Positions 37,050 to 46,356 of a stretch of DNA of 64,000 nucleotides are shown here, in pieces. Below the pieces are notes generated by a model that worked only from the letters and a program-made list of their open reading frames with translations, ran no database searches and was not told the DNA's origin. The stretch comes from Rhodospirillaceae bacterium (GTDB lineage: Bacteria; Pseudomonadota; Alphaproteobacteria; Rhodospirillales; Rhodospirillaceae), in assembly GCA_028822445.1 (NCBI GenBank), contig JAPKDQ010000007.1:62001-126000 (forward strand). Direction: 5' to 3'. The translations under genes were made by a program, and so were the position numbers. Position 1 is the stretch's first letter. Every line of letters begins with the position of its first letter.

Positions 37050-38609
37050 TTAGCCTTTAGTCTCCGGCTTGAGTTCTTCGAAAGCGATTCCAGAAGGCCC
37101 CATGCGGTAGTCACTGATGCCGCGGCGTGTAGCATTCACATAAGCCGAATTGGTGATCCAGATGGCTGGCGCTAGAGTATGGAACTCGGCCATGATCGCC
37201 TGCATTTTGGCTTCTCGCGTGACAGGGTCAGCCATCACCTGCACAGCTCTGATGTCTGCCGTGACGTCTTCATCGCAGAAAAATGGGTTCACCCGAAAGC
37301 AAGAGAAGTACTCGAAAGGCCGAATTGCATCTTGAAAGGTTGCGGAGTTCCAAAACAAGCCGAATGCATCCACGTCGCCCCATTGATTTGGAACGTATTT
37401 TCGTAAGTAATCTGAAAACGGTATTCTACGAACGGAGGTCCGCACACCGACCTTGTTCAGATCCTGCGCAACTTTCTGGAAGATAACGGGATCAAGTGGC
37501 GTCAACGTTGCAACAAACTCAATGTCCATGTCGAAGCCCTCCGCATAACCAGCATCCGCCAATAACCCGCGAGCCCGTTCGGGATCGTAGGGATAAGGCT
37601 TGAGGTCCGGGTTGTATCCTGAAATTCCCGATACCGCTCCTTGGCTCGCAACATCAACCCACCCTCCCAAGATCACGTCTGCGATGGCCTGCTTATCAAC
37701 AGCGTAGTTGAGCGCTTGCCGGACTCGCTGGTCTTTCAAGGGGTGGTTGCCATCGCGCACATTCGGGAGCGCAATTGATTTTATCTGTGTGGTGGCGGTG
37801 ACATAGGGGATATATCCATTGGCCTCCACGACCCCCACATCATCTTCACTGAGCCCTGTTGCAACATCCACTTGGCCGCTATAGAGGGCCTGAAGACGCG
37901 ACGTCTTGTTGCCAACAACGCGGTACTCAAGCTCCGCATACCCAACCGGAGGGCGCCAACTCTCGGTAAACGCTGCAAGCCGCACCGCTGTATTCCCTGG
38001 GCCCCAGTCAACGAGACGATACGGTCCGCTTCCGACGGGCGCGATTGTGAATTTATCGACACCCCGTTCTTTCCAGGAGTCTAGATCGATAATCATCACT
38101 AGCGAGAGACGCTTTGGTAGGATCGCATCGGGTGCGCGCAAATTAAATTGAACAGTTAGGGGGTCTGCGGCCACGACATCAGCAATATTGGTCAGTTCCC
38201 TGGCGACCAGAAATGAGGCTGCATCATCACTCAACAGAAAGGAGAAGACCTTCGCTATAGACTCAGCTGTAACGGCCCTTCCGTTATGAAACGTCATATT
38301 GTCACGAAGTGTAAAGCGCCAGGTAAGTGCAGTTGGGTTATCCCATGACACTGCTAAGCCGGGGAGTGGCCCTCCACGCCAATCGAGGCGGGTTAGTCCG
38401 TCAAACATAGCCAACCAGAGTTCTGTCGCTGGCAAGGCCGTCGCCGTGTATGGGTTCCCAAGGCTGGGCGGGACACCCCCTGCTGCTACACGCAACGTTT
38501 CTGCATGGCTTGAGGTGAACACCAGCCCCACACTAAACAGCATTGCGCCTATAAAGCGGAAGCATTCGCCTGCGAACGAGTTCAAGTGCCTGCCGCCCTC
38601 TGTGAACAT
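37050..38609 (-). CDS. ABC transporter substrate-binding protein, peptide/nickel (SBP_bac_5) type
   Basis: A periplasmic solute-binding protein of 519 residues, family 5. It has a signal peptide (FIGAMLFSVGLVFTSSHAET), the early ATALPATELWLAMFDGLTRLDW, WRFTLRDNMTFHNGRAVTAESIAKVFSFLL (about 92-121, the most conserved family segment) and VRQALNYAVDKQAIADVILGGW (about 300). ATG 38609 is preferred to the in-frame TTG at 38621. No permease or ATPase gene is adjacent; a peptide-type ABC unit lies at 61785-64000 and could be the partner, but this is not shown. Ligands of this family range from peptides to opines and sugars. Confidence 0.9.
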   Translation of the reverse strand: MFTEGGRHLNSFAGECFRFIGAMLFSVGLVFTSSHAETLRVAAGGVPPSLGNPYTATALPATELWLAMFDGLTRLDWRGGPLPGLAVSWDNPTALTWRFTLRDNMTFHNGRAVTAESIAKVFSFLLSDDAASFLVARELTNIADVVAADPLTVQFNLRAPDAILPKRLSLVMIIDLDSWKERGVDKFTIAPVGSGPYRLVDWGPGNTAVRLAAFTESWRPPVGYAELEYRVVGNKTSRLQALYSGQVDVATGLSEDDVGVVEANGYIPYVTATTQIKSIALPNVRDGNHPLKDQRVRQALNYAVDKQAIADVILGGWVDVASQGAVSGISGYNPDLKPYPYDPERARGLLADAGYAEGFDMDIEFVATLTPLDPVIFQKVAQDLNKVGVRTSVRRIPFSDYLRKYVPNQWGDVDAFGLFWNSATFQDAIRPFEYFSCFRVNPFFCDEDVTADIRAVQVMADPVTREAKMQAIMAEFHTLAPAIWITNSAYVNATRRGISDYRMGPSGIAFEELKPETKG

Positions 38610-38914
38610 GGAACTAGCCAAATTTGGAATACATTAAATAGCGCCAGCGGAATGAACATGAAAAAGGGCGGCCGGTCTCTCGCGCTGGGCAAAGAAGTGT
38701 TCGTCTTGTTAAAATCTAAAAGCGCCAGGACCACCAACATAAATAGCGGTGGGTTTACAATTCTTCGAACCATCTAGTTTCCTGTCACACCCATTCTTCA
38801 GGGAAGATATTGAAAGTATATTGGAAAGCGGCCCTGCAACAGGTATTCTTCGCTAAGTCCGCAATAGAATAAAGGAACATGGCCAAGCAGTGCTGAATTC
38901 GTTAGAAATCTATC
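38610..38914. other. divergent intergenic region
   Basis: About 300 bases between the divergent substrate-binding-protein and amidohydrolase genes. An imperfect direct repeat of about 38 bases (38634-38671 and 38716-38753, sharing taaa, agcgcca and a-rich then gcgg blocks) is present; it could be regulatory. No clear gene is seen. Confidence 0.35.
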
Positions 38915-40393
38915 ATGTCTGAGCCACAATCTGTCGATACACTTCTTAAAAATGCCTATGTCGTTACGGTCGATCAAGGCCGGCGGGTGTTCACAGACGG
39001 CTATGTGGCTTTTCAAGGGGGGCGGATTATTTCTGTTGGCCCCATGGCAGATATTTCGGACCGCAACCTAAAGGCCGACGAAACGATAGATTGTAGCGGC
39101 AAAGCCGTCTTTCCTGGATTCACCAACGCCCACAATCATCTAATCCAAGTTTTTTTTCGCGGCTATAACGATGATCGCTGGCCGATCCTAGATTTTCCTG
39201 CCGCAATCTCCAAACTCTTAAAACAACAGGCGCTGGTTACCGACCGCTTGAATGAAGAGCGCAGTTACATCCTCGCGCGCCTTCATGCGCTCGACCTAAT
39301 TCGCTCAGGGTACATCGGCACTCACGATGAGCACTTCACCAATTCCCAGCGGTTCTCAGTGGACGGCAGTTGGCGTGCCCTTGACGAGTCAGGATTACGC
39401 GGTTTTTTGTGCCGTTGCATCGTCAACAGCGACAAAGTCCCGGAAGCTGACCGTGAGTCCGTCGATGACGGATTAAGAGAGGTTGAGCGATTAAAAGCAA
39501 AATTTGATACCTCTAGGCTTGAAGTCGCGACTGGTTTTTTGAATTATCAGTATCTGGCCGACCCCGAAGACATGAGCCGCATCGCAGATGCAAGCGCGGC
39601 TATGGGCGTTCGCCTTGACGTCGATATGACTGACAACACGCGTGGTAAAGCGCTCGAAGCACGCGGATACAAAGGCGGCCAGGTCGAGTATTATCGTGAC
39701 TTCGGCGTTCTTGAACGGCCCATGTACGCGGGAAAGGCCGTTAACCTCTTACCCCATGAGTTCGACATCCTAGCCGAACACGATGGCCGTGTCGGCCTCG
39801 TTCCAATCCTGCGGCAGTTTGATGCCGTTGGCCTTCCGGTTCATCATTTTCTATCTCGTGGAGTACTCCCGGGGATCGGCACAGATGGGCCGATGGTGTC
39901 TGATAGCCAGAATATTTTTGAAATGATGCGTCACGTCCTTTTCGCTCAGAATCTTGCGATCAAACAGGAGCAGAGGGAGGGCCTACCCGCACCCAACGCC
40001 AGCCACTGGGCAGTGAGCGAAACACTGATAGAGATGGCAACCCTCGGCAGTGCACGCACGCTGTTTATGGATGACACCACCGGCAGTCTCGAAGTTGGTA
40101 AGGCGGCAGATTGCGTCATTGCTGACCTCAATCGCGCAAACTTACGCCCGACACAACAAGATCGCCGAACGCTCGGGGTGCTAGTGTGGGCCGGGGCAGC
40201 GGATGCTGTCGATACAATTTTTGTCGAAGGCCGTAAACTTTTGGATGGGGGCAAGTCCACGATTTGGGACGAAGATGAAGTGATTCGTGATGCCGAGCGG
40301 GTGCTTATAGAGATCGCGGCCGAGACAGACCTACCTTCACTGATGCCCGGTCGTGCGCCAGGTCGCCAGTACAGAGGTTGGACCTACATCTGA
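38915..40393 (+). CDS. amidohydrolase-superfamily protein with altered metal site
   Basis: A 492-residue protein of the TrzA/AtzB/cytosine-deaminase-like amidohydrolases: LLKNAYVVTVDQ N-terminal beta domain, FPGFTNAHNHLIQVFFRGYNDD (first HxH metal pair, about 69) and PGIGTDGPMVSDSQN (the Asp ligand, about 325). The usual HxxE motif is instead LDVDMTDN (about 230) and the usual AHC region is NLLPHEFD, so two or three of the canonical metal-binding or catalytic residues are missing or moved. Deamination or hydrolytic activity cannot be assumed. It is divergent from the binding-protein gene and convergent with the five-gene operon at 40574-46270. Confidence 0.83.
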   Translation: MSEPQSVDTLLKNAYVVTVDQGRRVFTDGYVAFQGGRIISVGPMADISDRNLKADETIDCSGKAVFPGFTNAHNHLIQVFFRGYNDDRWPILDFPAAISKLLKQQALVTDRLNEERSYILARLHALDLIRSGYIGTHDEHFTNSQRFSVDGSWRALDESGLRGFLCRCIVNSDKVPEADRESVDDGLREVERLKAKFDTSRLEVATGFLNYQYLADPEDMSRIADASAAMGVRLDVDMTDNTRGKALEARGYKGGQVEYYRDFGVLERPMYAGKAVNLLPHEFDILAEHDGRVGLVPILRQFDAVGLPVHHFLSRGVLPGIGTDGPMVSDSQNIFEMMRHVLFAQNLAIKQEQREGLPAPNASHWAVSETLIEMATLGSARTLFMDDTTGSLEVGKAADCVIADLNRANLRPTQQDRRTLGVLVWAGAADAVDTIFVEGRKLLDGGKSTIWDEDEVIRDAERVLIEIAAETDLPSLMPGRAPGRQYRGWTYI

Positions 40394-40573
40394 GTGGACG
40401 GCATTGACACGAAGTGAATCAAGTCACCTAGCGCAGGGCTTAAAAAATATAGCGCTCTTTGTTTCAGATCACTTCTTCAATTTTATCTTGTTGAGTTGGA
40501 TTAATACTACTCCTAAGCATGCCCCGCTCTGCGCACACCTAAGTCTGTTCGACGGTTGTCTATCCTAGGGTTG

Positions 40574-41461
40574 CTATCGCTTGAGCACTTCAAAAACTGC
40601 CGCAGTGTCCTGTTCGCCGAGCCCTAATTGATTAGCTGATTCATAAACCGGCCTCGTTGCGTCAAACAATGGCGTCAATGCTCCCATTTGTTCAGCAAAG
40701 TCGTGTATGAGCTTCATGTCTTTCTGCCATACGTCGAGCTTCATACTCGGTGGGGAGTAATTTTCCTCAACCATCATCGGCCCTCGGAGTTCGAGTATTC
40801 GCGACGCACCTGCACCGGAAGAAATCACATCAAATACTTGCTGCGGGTCTAGCCCCGCCTTAGTGGCGAGCGCCAATGCCTCAGCCGAGGCTACATTGTG
40901 TACGGCAACCAAGAGGTTGGCGATAAACTTCATACGTGTGCCGTTGCCAAACTTGCCCAGAAAAAAGCTCTCACGGGCAACCGCGTCAAACACAGGCTGA
41001 CAGGACTTGAATGGTTCCTCTTCCCCACTTGCATAGAGGACAATATCTTTGGTTTGCGCCTGCGCCCCAGTGCCGCTCACAGGGCAGTCCAGCATGTCAA
41101 AGCCGCAGTCAATAAGCCGGTCACGCGCCTCAAGTTTGGCTGCAATGGAGAGCGTGCTGAGTTCCACCAGAACCGCTTTCGCTTTCTGATCAGACGGATG
41201 GTTGGTCAAAGCATTAATTGTCGACACCAGCGCAGATTCAGACGGCAGGCTGGTCAGAATACAAGCGACGTCTTGAACAGCTTCCAACACAGTAGACGCA
41301 ACTTGAACGCCGCTGTCCCTTGCCCTTTGCGCAGCCACATGGTCAGGATCAAAGCCGCGCACATCAAACCCATCAGCAACCAAGTGTCGCGCTAAAGCAG
41401 ACCCCATTATGCCAAGGCCCAATACGGCAACTGATGTCACGGTATCCGACGGCTGTGTCAT
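40574..41461 (-). CDS. 3-hydroxyisobutyrate dehydrogenase-family oxidoreductase (1)
   Basis: A 295-residue NAD(P)-dependent beta-hydroxyacid dehydrogenase. The Rossmann motif VLGLGIMGSALARHL begins at about residue 13. DCPVSGTGAQAQTKD (about 124-138) is the substrate-binding segment and GNGTRMKFIANLLVAVHNVASAEA (about 175, split) holds the catalytic Lys. It ends the operon RidA-HIBADH-CocE-racemase-HIBADH. Together with a second member (43939) it would oxidise or reduce a small hydroxyacid or tartronate-like intermediate; the exact substrate is unknown. Confidence 0.9.
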   Translation of the reverse strand: MTQPSDTVTSVAVLGLGIMGSALARHLVADGFDVRGFDPDHVAAQRARDSGVQVASTVLEAVQDVACILTSLPSESALVSTINALTNHPSDQKAKAVLVELSTLSIAAKLEARDRLIDCGFDMLDCPVSGTGAQAQTKDIVLYASGEEEPFKSCQPVFDAVARESFFLGKFGNGTRMKFIANLLVAVHNVASAEALALATKAGLDPQQVFDVISSGAGASRILELRGPMMVEENYSPPSMKLDVWQKDMKLIHDFAEQMGALTPLFDATRPVYESANQLGLGEQDTAAVFEVLKR

Positions 41462-41485
41462 CGGTTTCTCGGTTCGGCCACGCCG

Positions 41486-42163
41486 CTAGGACCCCAATAA
41501 CCCGCGTAAACGTGCGACTGCAGCGGTTGGTGTGGTGATAACGGGAACATCAACCTGACCCGAAACCTTTGTTGCTGCGCGGGCCATAGAAAACTGACCA
41601 AGAACAATGCAGTCGACATCAACCATTTTCACGACTGCTTCCGCTATCAGGGCATCATGCGCCTCACCATCACCTGCCTGCAATGCGGCCAGCGCACCGT
41701 CGGCCACAACAGGCGTAAGGTTTAACACTTTGCCTTGGGCATCGGCAGCCAACTGAAATTCCACAGTCAAAGCGGATTCAGATGGCGGGAATGTGACAAC
41801 CAACCCAACATTATTACCAATAGACAAAGCTTCATCAAACGCCGCTTCATTAGGCGTTAAAACTGGAATATCCAGATCTCCCTTCACCGCCTCTATCGCC
41901 GGCCCAAACGCGGAGCATGTAAAAAGTATGGCCTTGGTCATCTCGTTGCCAACGCCTGTCTGTCTGGCGTAGCGTCCCAGAGTTAGAAAGCGTTCAACAA
42001 CGGGTAGTGTCAATCTGCCTTCTTTAGCCAAGTCGGCAGATAAGGAATCATCCAGAACGTTGAAGGTTTGAGCATCCGGCCAATCCGCCGCAAAGGCGCC
42101 CCAAATCGGCACCATGGAATCCCTCAAGGCATGTATCAACGCTATACGCGGTTTATCAGACAT
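41486..42163 (-). CDS. Asp/Glu/hydantoin racemase-family protein with one catalytic Cys
   Basis: A 225-residue protein of the aspartate/glutamate/hydantoin racemase superfamily: MSDKPRIALIHALRDSM start, AILFTCSAFGPAIEAV with the first catalytic Cys (Cys83), LTPNEAAFDEAL, and DCIVLGQFSMARAA near the end. In two-base racemases a second Cys follows the LG of this motif; here it is Gln190. Cys185 sits five residues earlier and probably cannot substitute. A one-Cys site resembles decarboxylase or isomerase relatives such as arylmalonate decarboxylase or maleate isomerase, though the retained Cys differs. It is located between CocE and a dehydrogenase in one operon. Confidence 0.83.
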   Translation of the reverse strand: MSDKPRIALIHALRDSMVPIWGAFAADWPDAQTFNVLDDSLSADLAKEGRLTLPVVERFLTLGRYARQTGVGNEMTKAILFTCSAFGPAIEAVKGDLDIPVLTPNEAAFDEALSIGNNVGLVVTFPPSESALTVEFQLAADAQGKVLNLTPVVADGALAALQAGDGEAHDALIAEAVVKMVDVDCIVLGQFSMARAATKVSGQVDVPVITTPTAAVARLRGLLGS

Positions 42164-42189
42164 CTCGGTGTTGACCCTACCTTAAGCTG

Positions 42190-43929
42190 TCATTTTGGAA
42201 TAATAGGCAAAAGAACAAACCCGTCTTTGCTGCCGCCTACGTGCACAGCCGTCTCGCCACCAAAAATTACTGGCGGGCGGTCAATAGAATCATCATGCAA
42301 GAAGGGACCACACCCTTTCAGTTCGTTTTTAAAGTTAGAGAGCCGCTCACCAGAAGTATTGGCATGTTCATAATCTTTGCCGCGTATGGTCAAACCAATG
42401 CGATACCCTGCGGGAACGACCAAGCTTGTCGGCCAAATTTCAATATCGACATCCACCGGCTGACCTGGCTCCAACGGCCAGACCTCATCGTGAGTATGGT
42501 ACGGCCGGTAGGGCTCACTAAGTTCCTGATCGAGTTTGCGGTGAGAGGCGCGCAGCCAACCTTGCCCAATAGGTGTGTGAGGGTCAATTGCACCTTGAAA
42601 GGTAACTTCCTCGCCATCCCGGTTGAATACCCGAAGCACGAGAAATAGATCCGCGTCCGTCGTCGAGGATGAAATATTCAACTTCGCCGCCGATGGCCCT
42701 GTAATTTCTGTCTCTACCTCAAGCGGTTCAGAGTAAAAGGTTATTCCCTGTCCAGTGGCATTAAACGCGATTGTTTTTTCGGACTGCGAAGCCTCTTGTG
42801 AAAGACACATGTTCTCTGGATCTAGGTGAAATTTAGTCCAGTGTGTCCGAGGGATCGGCCAGTCTTCTTCAAGCCGTTTTTCAAACTTATCTAAATGACG
42901 AACAAGCAGTTGTACCTTCGGCTGCTGCCCCCAGCCATTATCTTCACCTTTTAGAAAATGGCCAAAGAAGCGTTTCTGCACCTCGATACCATAGGCTGTA
43001 TAAAACTCAGTCCAATGCTCTAAACCGTGTGCCTCTAGCCACTTATTTTTAGATGCTGCGCGGACGTATCCTTCAAAGTTTCCACGCAGGTGCAAGCCCT
43101 GCCCACCCCAATTTGCAGCGGTCAGCAGAGGCGTTATGATCTTATCCCAATCAGCTGAACGCTCGCGGTAATAGGAGCCATCGAGCGGCTGAGAACGTAT
43201 TTCATCGCCAAAGTCGCAGCGGTTTTTTGCCATTTCTTCTTCGGGTAGGGTCTCGTCCCCGCAGACTAGTTCGCCGGTCACTAAACTCTTGGGTCCCCGC
43301 GTGCCAAGGCCGTATTGAACCGTCTTAACCTGCATGTCCGACCAATTAGCCCAAAAGGTTGAGAGGATGCCGCCGTGATGGGTCATGTCGCGGTACCAAT
43401 CCGCGGCACCTTCCCAGATGCACATAGCGGCCAGATGTTTCGGCTGGCGGGAGGCAACCTGCCACTGGTTGATGCCGAAATACGACACCCCATTCAGGCC
43501 AACTTTGCCGTTACTCCAGGATTGAATTCCAGCCCACTCGATGCATTGCACGAAATCATCTGTTTCACGTGGCGCAAAGTGTTGGATGTATCCTGGGGAC
43601 CGGCCACAGCCGCGGGAATCAACACGAACACAAACGTACCCATCTGGTACCCACTTTTCTGGGTCGACGACTTCCCAATTCTGATACTTATTGGTCGATC
43701 CGGCAGTAACGTCGGGATGCTGCTCCGCCATACGGTCCCAAGCGCTCGGATAGCCCTCTTGAAACGAGAGGCCTTTTGCATACGGACCGTAGGTCAAAAG
43801 AACCGGATACTGGCCATCTTCAATGGGCCGAAAGACATCGGCCCGGAGTACAAGGCCATCATCCATAGTTATGGTGACGTCCCAATCGACGAGCATTTTG
43901 TCACGGTTTTCAGTTTTGTATCCACTCAT
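42190..43929 (-). CDS. CocE/NonD-family hydrolase
   Basis: A 579-residue serine hydrolase of the CocE/NonD (X-Pro dipeptidyl-peptidase C15) family. Visible are MDDGLVLRADVFRPIEDGQYPVLLTYGPYAKG near the N-terminus, RVDSRGCGRSPG (about 103-114), the nucleophile elbow VGLNGVSYFGINQW (Ser about 147) and a C-terminal jelly-roll domain with VVPAGYRIGLTIRGKDYEH. Family members cleave esters (cocaine esterase) or amides. Length is normal. It lies 9 bases downstream of a HIBADH gene and 26 upstream of the racemase-family gene, so it would open an ester or amide substrate in the same pathway. Confidence 0.88.
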   Translation of the reverse strand: MSGYKTENRDKMLVDWDVTITMDDGLVLRADVFRPIEDGQYPVLLTYGPYAKGLSFQEGYPSAWDRMAEQHPDVTAGSTNKYQNWEVVDPEKWVPDGYVCVRVDSRGCGRSPGYIQHFAPRETDDFVQCIEWAGIQSWSNGKVGLNGVSYFGINQWQVASRQPKHLAAMCIWEGAADWYRDMTHHGGILSTFWANWSDMQVKTVQYGLGTRGPKSLVTGELVCGDETLPEEEMAKNRCDFGDEIRSQPLDGSYYRERSADWDKIITPLLTAANWGGQGLHLRGNFEGYVRAASKNKWLEAHGLEHWTEFYTAYGIEVQKRFFGHFLKGEDNGWGQQPKVQLLVRHLDKFEKRLEEDWPIPRTHWTKFHLDPENMCLSQEASQSEKTIAFNATGQGITFYSEPLEVETEITGPSAAKLNISSSTTDADLFLVLRVFNRDGEEVTFQGAIDPHTPIGQGWLRASHRKLDQELSEPYRPYHTHDEVWPLEPGQPVDVDIEIWPTSLVVPAGYRIGLTIRGKDYEHANTSGERLSNFKNELKGCGPFLHDDSIDRPPVIFGGETAVHVGGSKDGFVLLPIIPK

Positions 43930-43938
43930 CAGGTCAAC

Positions 43939-44829
43939 TCAATTTTCTGGTTTTTGTCGGGTCATTTTGCCGCTTAAGAAACGCACAATAGAGACCGCGT
44001 CTTCCTGCCCGAGCCCGCTAGCGGATGCCGCCGAGTAAGACATCAGTGCAGCTGATGTGGCCGGCAGCGGCACGCCAAGTCCACTCCCAGTTTCAAGCAT
44101 AGCGAGGATGTCCTTTTGCATGCTGTCTACATCGAATGCCACCGCACCAGGTTCGCCTAGAATGGCCGGCGTCTTGAGACCGAGCACGGCCAGGGCCGCT
44201 GAACTATCAGTAATGATCTCAAGTATCTGTTTGCGGTCCAGACCGCCCGCTTCACCAAGAGCCACGGCTTCCGCTAAGGCCTGCCAATAGACACCAAGCG
44301 GCAAGTTGACGACTAGTTTCATCAATGCGCCCTGCCCAACAGCCCCAACATGAATGGTGCGACGGCACAGTATGTCGAGATACGGCTGAGCGCGCGCAAC
44401 AGCACCTTCGTTGCCCCCCATCAGAGCAAACAACTTACCAGCCGCAGCAGGCGCTACGGTGCCCGATACAGGGGCTTCAACAAATTCCGCTCCAGCAACT
44501 GCCGCCTGCTCAGCGATATGTTTGGATGTGCTCGGCCGAACAGTGCTCATATCGATCAACAATCGCCCTGTCACGCCACCACTGAGCAACCCGCTTTCAC
44601 TCAAGTACACTTCTGACACCGAAGCATCATCGCCAAGAATGGTAATAATGACATCGCAGGACTGAACAACATCAGCTGGAGACGAGGCCACACGAGCACC
44701 ACGCGCGGCAAGCTCCGCACATTTCTCAAGTGTGCGGTTCCACACTGATAGATCATGGCCAGCGTCTAGGATTCTGGGCGCCATGACGGACCCCATCTTA
44801 CCCAGACCTATAAATCCGACGGAGCTCAA
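43939..44829 (-). CDS. 3-hydroxyisobutyrate dehydrogenase-family oxidoreductase (2)
   Basis: A 296-residue NAD(P)-binding protein: VGFIGLGKMGSVMAPRILDAG at the N-terminus, EAPVSGTVAPAAAGKLFAL (about 117) and GQGALMKLVVNLPLGVYWQ (catalytic Lys, about 172). The start is a TTG at 44829, since the Rossmann fold begins four residues later and no ATG precedes it. It is clearly diverged from the gene at 40574, so the two probably act on different hydroxyacids. It follows the RidA gene by 31 bases. Confidence 0.9.
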   Translation of the reverse strand: MSSVGFIGLGKMGSVMAPRILDAGHDLSVWNRTLEKCAELAARGARVASSPADVVQSCDVIITILGDDASVSEVYLSESGLLSGGVTGRLLIDMSTVRPSTSKHIAEQAAVAGAEFVEAPVSGTVAPAAAGKLFALMGGNEGAVARAQPYLDILCRRTIHVGAVGQGALMKLVVNLPLGVYWQALAEAVALGEAGGLDRKQILEIITDSSAALAVLGLKTPAILGEPGAVAFDVDSMQKDILAMLETGSGLGVPLPATSAALMSYSAASASGLGQEDAVSIVRFLSGKMTRQKPEN

Positions 44830-44860
44830 CCCACTGGGCCTTTCAGTTCTAGGTGCAGCA

Positions 44861-46270
44861 TTAATCTGGTGCGTACGCTATCAGATCAAGCAATGTGTTC
44901 GCGCCCGGCACGACGAACGGTCCACCGAGACGAATCGTGGTCGACGCTGGTTTATCATCAGGGAAGTAAGACGCCCATTCCTCAATGGATTCCGCAAACC
45001 ACTGGAAGTCATCATGGAAGCAAACACGCCGGCAAATATTATCGACTGTCGTGCCAGCCGCTTCACAAATAGCGCCGATGTTTTTCATCATGTATCGCAT
45101 TTGCGCCTGTCCCGGAGACCCGTACCAAGGGAATGACGGATGACGGACCATGCCATCAGGCAAGTTTCCGTTTGAGTCAAAAGCCATCTGAGTGCTGAAA
45201 AACAGCAGGTCACCAGCTTTAACCGCTTGAGGCTCATGACCAAGCGGGGTCGGCGCATCGTCTGTATGAATTGCTTTGGCCTTGGTCTTGGCATTGTTGG
45301 TCAGGAGTGTGAGTGCAATTTCCACGCGGCTACCGCGTTCGCCCATACCCATGTATGGAGTGACAACCCGTGCCGGCGGGTTCTTGGGGAAACGGCGCTT
45401 CCATACCCGGTCCATCGCAGCGAAGTCTTCAGGGTGCCCGATGTAGACATCCGCCTTCACGGCTTTGCCGAGGGACGAGCCTGCAGCTTTCGCCATAGCT
45501 TCAAGCTTATCGAGAATGTGCTCAGTCTGCTGCTCAACCGGATCGTCGTGCCACTGCATAGCGTCACCACCTTCCTCGACAAGGTCTGAAGCGCTTACAG
45601 ACTCAAGAAAGACCCAGTCGCCGCGCCGCAGCCCAGCAGCGTGTCCGCCTGCTGCCGGGGACACTCCCTTGGGCGCCTTGATGATCTGCGGCTTGTTGCC
45701 GTCATCCAGACAAATCATGTCAACTTCCAGCATGGTGCCGAAGCACAACAACTCACGCACACCTAGATAGGAGGATGGCGGGGCCGGCGACTTCACTATC
45801 TCATCGCGCACGTTAAGGTACGGTTTCAGGCTAATGGCCGGCCAATTGTCGCCCCAAGAAAACGCCTCTTCAGTTGGGTCGTCCGAAACCAACCATTGCC
45901 ACATGCGCACCATGTTTTTGTTAATGTCACAGCCGCTAGCTTTTATCGTATTCGCCAAGTTTGTCAGCACAAACTTGGTTTGAAGAGATAGCTCATTCCC
46001 GATGTAAGAATTAGCGCTAAGGACCTCAGGGGCTAGGCCGGTCTGAAAATCGCTAGCAATCTGACCTGCGATAAATACCCAGTCACCCGCGCGAATGGCC
46101 GGACTATAGGGCATCAAAGGCTTCGGCACGCCCGCTGCAAGCCCCGGCCAAATCGCCTCAATGCCCGGCTTTTTCTTGGATGCAGTTTTGGCACGCTTTG
46201 ATGGCGTTTTCTTAACCGCCTTTTTTGCCGCCTTCTTTACCGTACTCTTAACTGCCCGCTTCGCTGCCAT
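44861..46270 (-). CDS. triple RidA/YjgF-domain protein with histone-like basic tail
   Basis: A 469-residue protein with three RidA-like units in tandem: about residues 52-190 (SPAIRAGDWVFIAGQIASD), 203-322 (AGLRRGDWVFLESVSASDL) and 340-468 (PQAVKAGDLLFFSTQMAFD). RidA normally is a ~130-residue homotrimer that hydrolyses reactive imines, with active sites at subunit contacts; one chain with three units could mimic the trimer. Only the middle unit keeps the key Arg (PPARVV, about 299-301); unit 1 has PPSSY and unit 3 PASTT. Residues 1-35 are Lys/Ala/Thr-rich (KKAAKKAVKKTPSKR), like histone H1 tails. It is first in a five-gene operon and divergent from the LLM gene. Confidence 0.82.
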   Translation of the reverse strand: MAAKRAVKSTVKKAAKKAVKKTPSKRAKTASKKKPGIEAIWPGLAAGVPKPLMPYSPAIRAGDWVFIAGQIASDFQTGLAPEVLSANSYIGNELSLQTKFVLTNLANTIKASGCDINKNMVRMWQWLVSDDPTEEAFSWGDNWPAISLKPYLNVRDEIVKSPAPPSSYLGVRELLCFGTMLEVDMICLDDGNKPQIIKAPKGVSPAAGGHAAGLRRGDWVFLESVSASDLVEEGGDAMQWHDDPVEQQTEHILDKLEAMAKAAGSSLGKAVKADVYIGHPEDFAAMDRVWKRRFPKNPPARVVTPYMGMGERGSRVEIALTLLTNNAKTKAKAIHTDDAPTPLGHEPQAVKAGDLLFFSTQMAFDSNGNLPDGMVRHPSFPWYGSPGQAQMRYMMKNIGAICEAAGTTVDNICRRVCFHDDFQWFAESIEEWASYFPDDKPASTTIRLGGPFVVPGANTLLDLIAYAPD

Positions 46271-46356
46271 GGTGCCATCCCTGATTGTTTTTCCAGCGCG
46301 GCCATCACATGCCGCACCCCTCTATGAACATTACTCTTCCCAGATCAGAAACAAAC

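Noticed and set aside
38582-38773. 63-codon minus-strand frame with two hydrophobic stretches
   Set aside because: The apparent internal protein repeat comes from the DNA direct repeat; it overlaps the start of the binding-protein gene in another frame.
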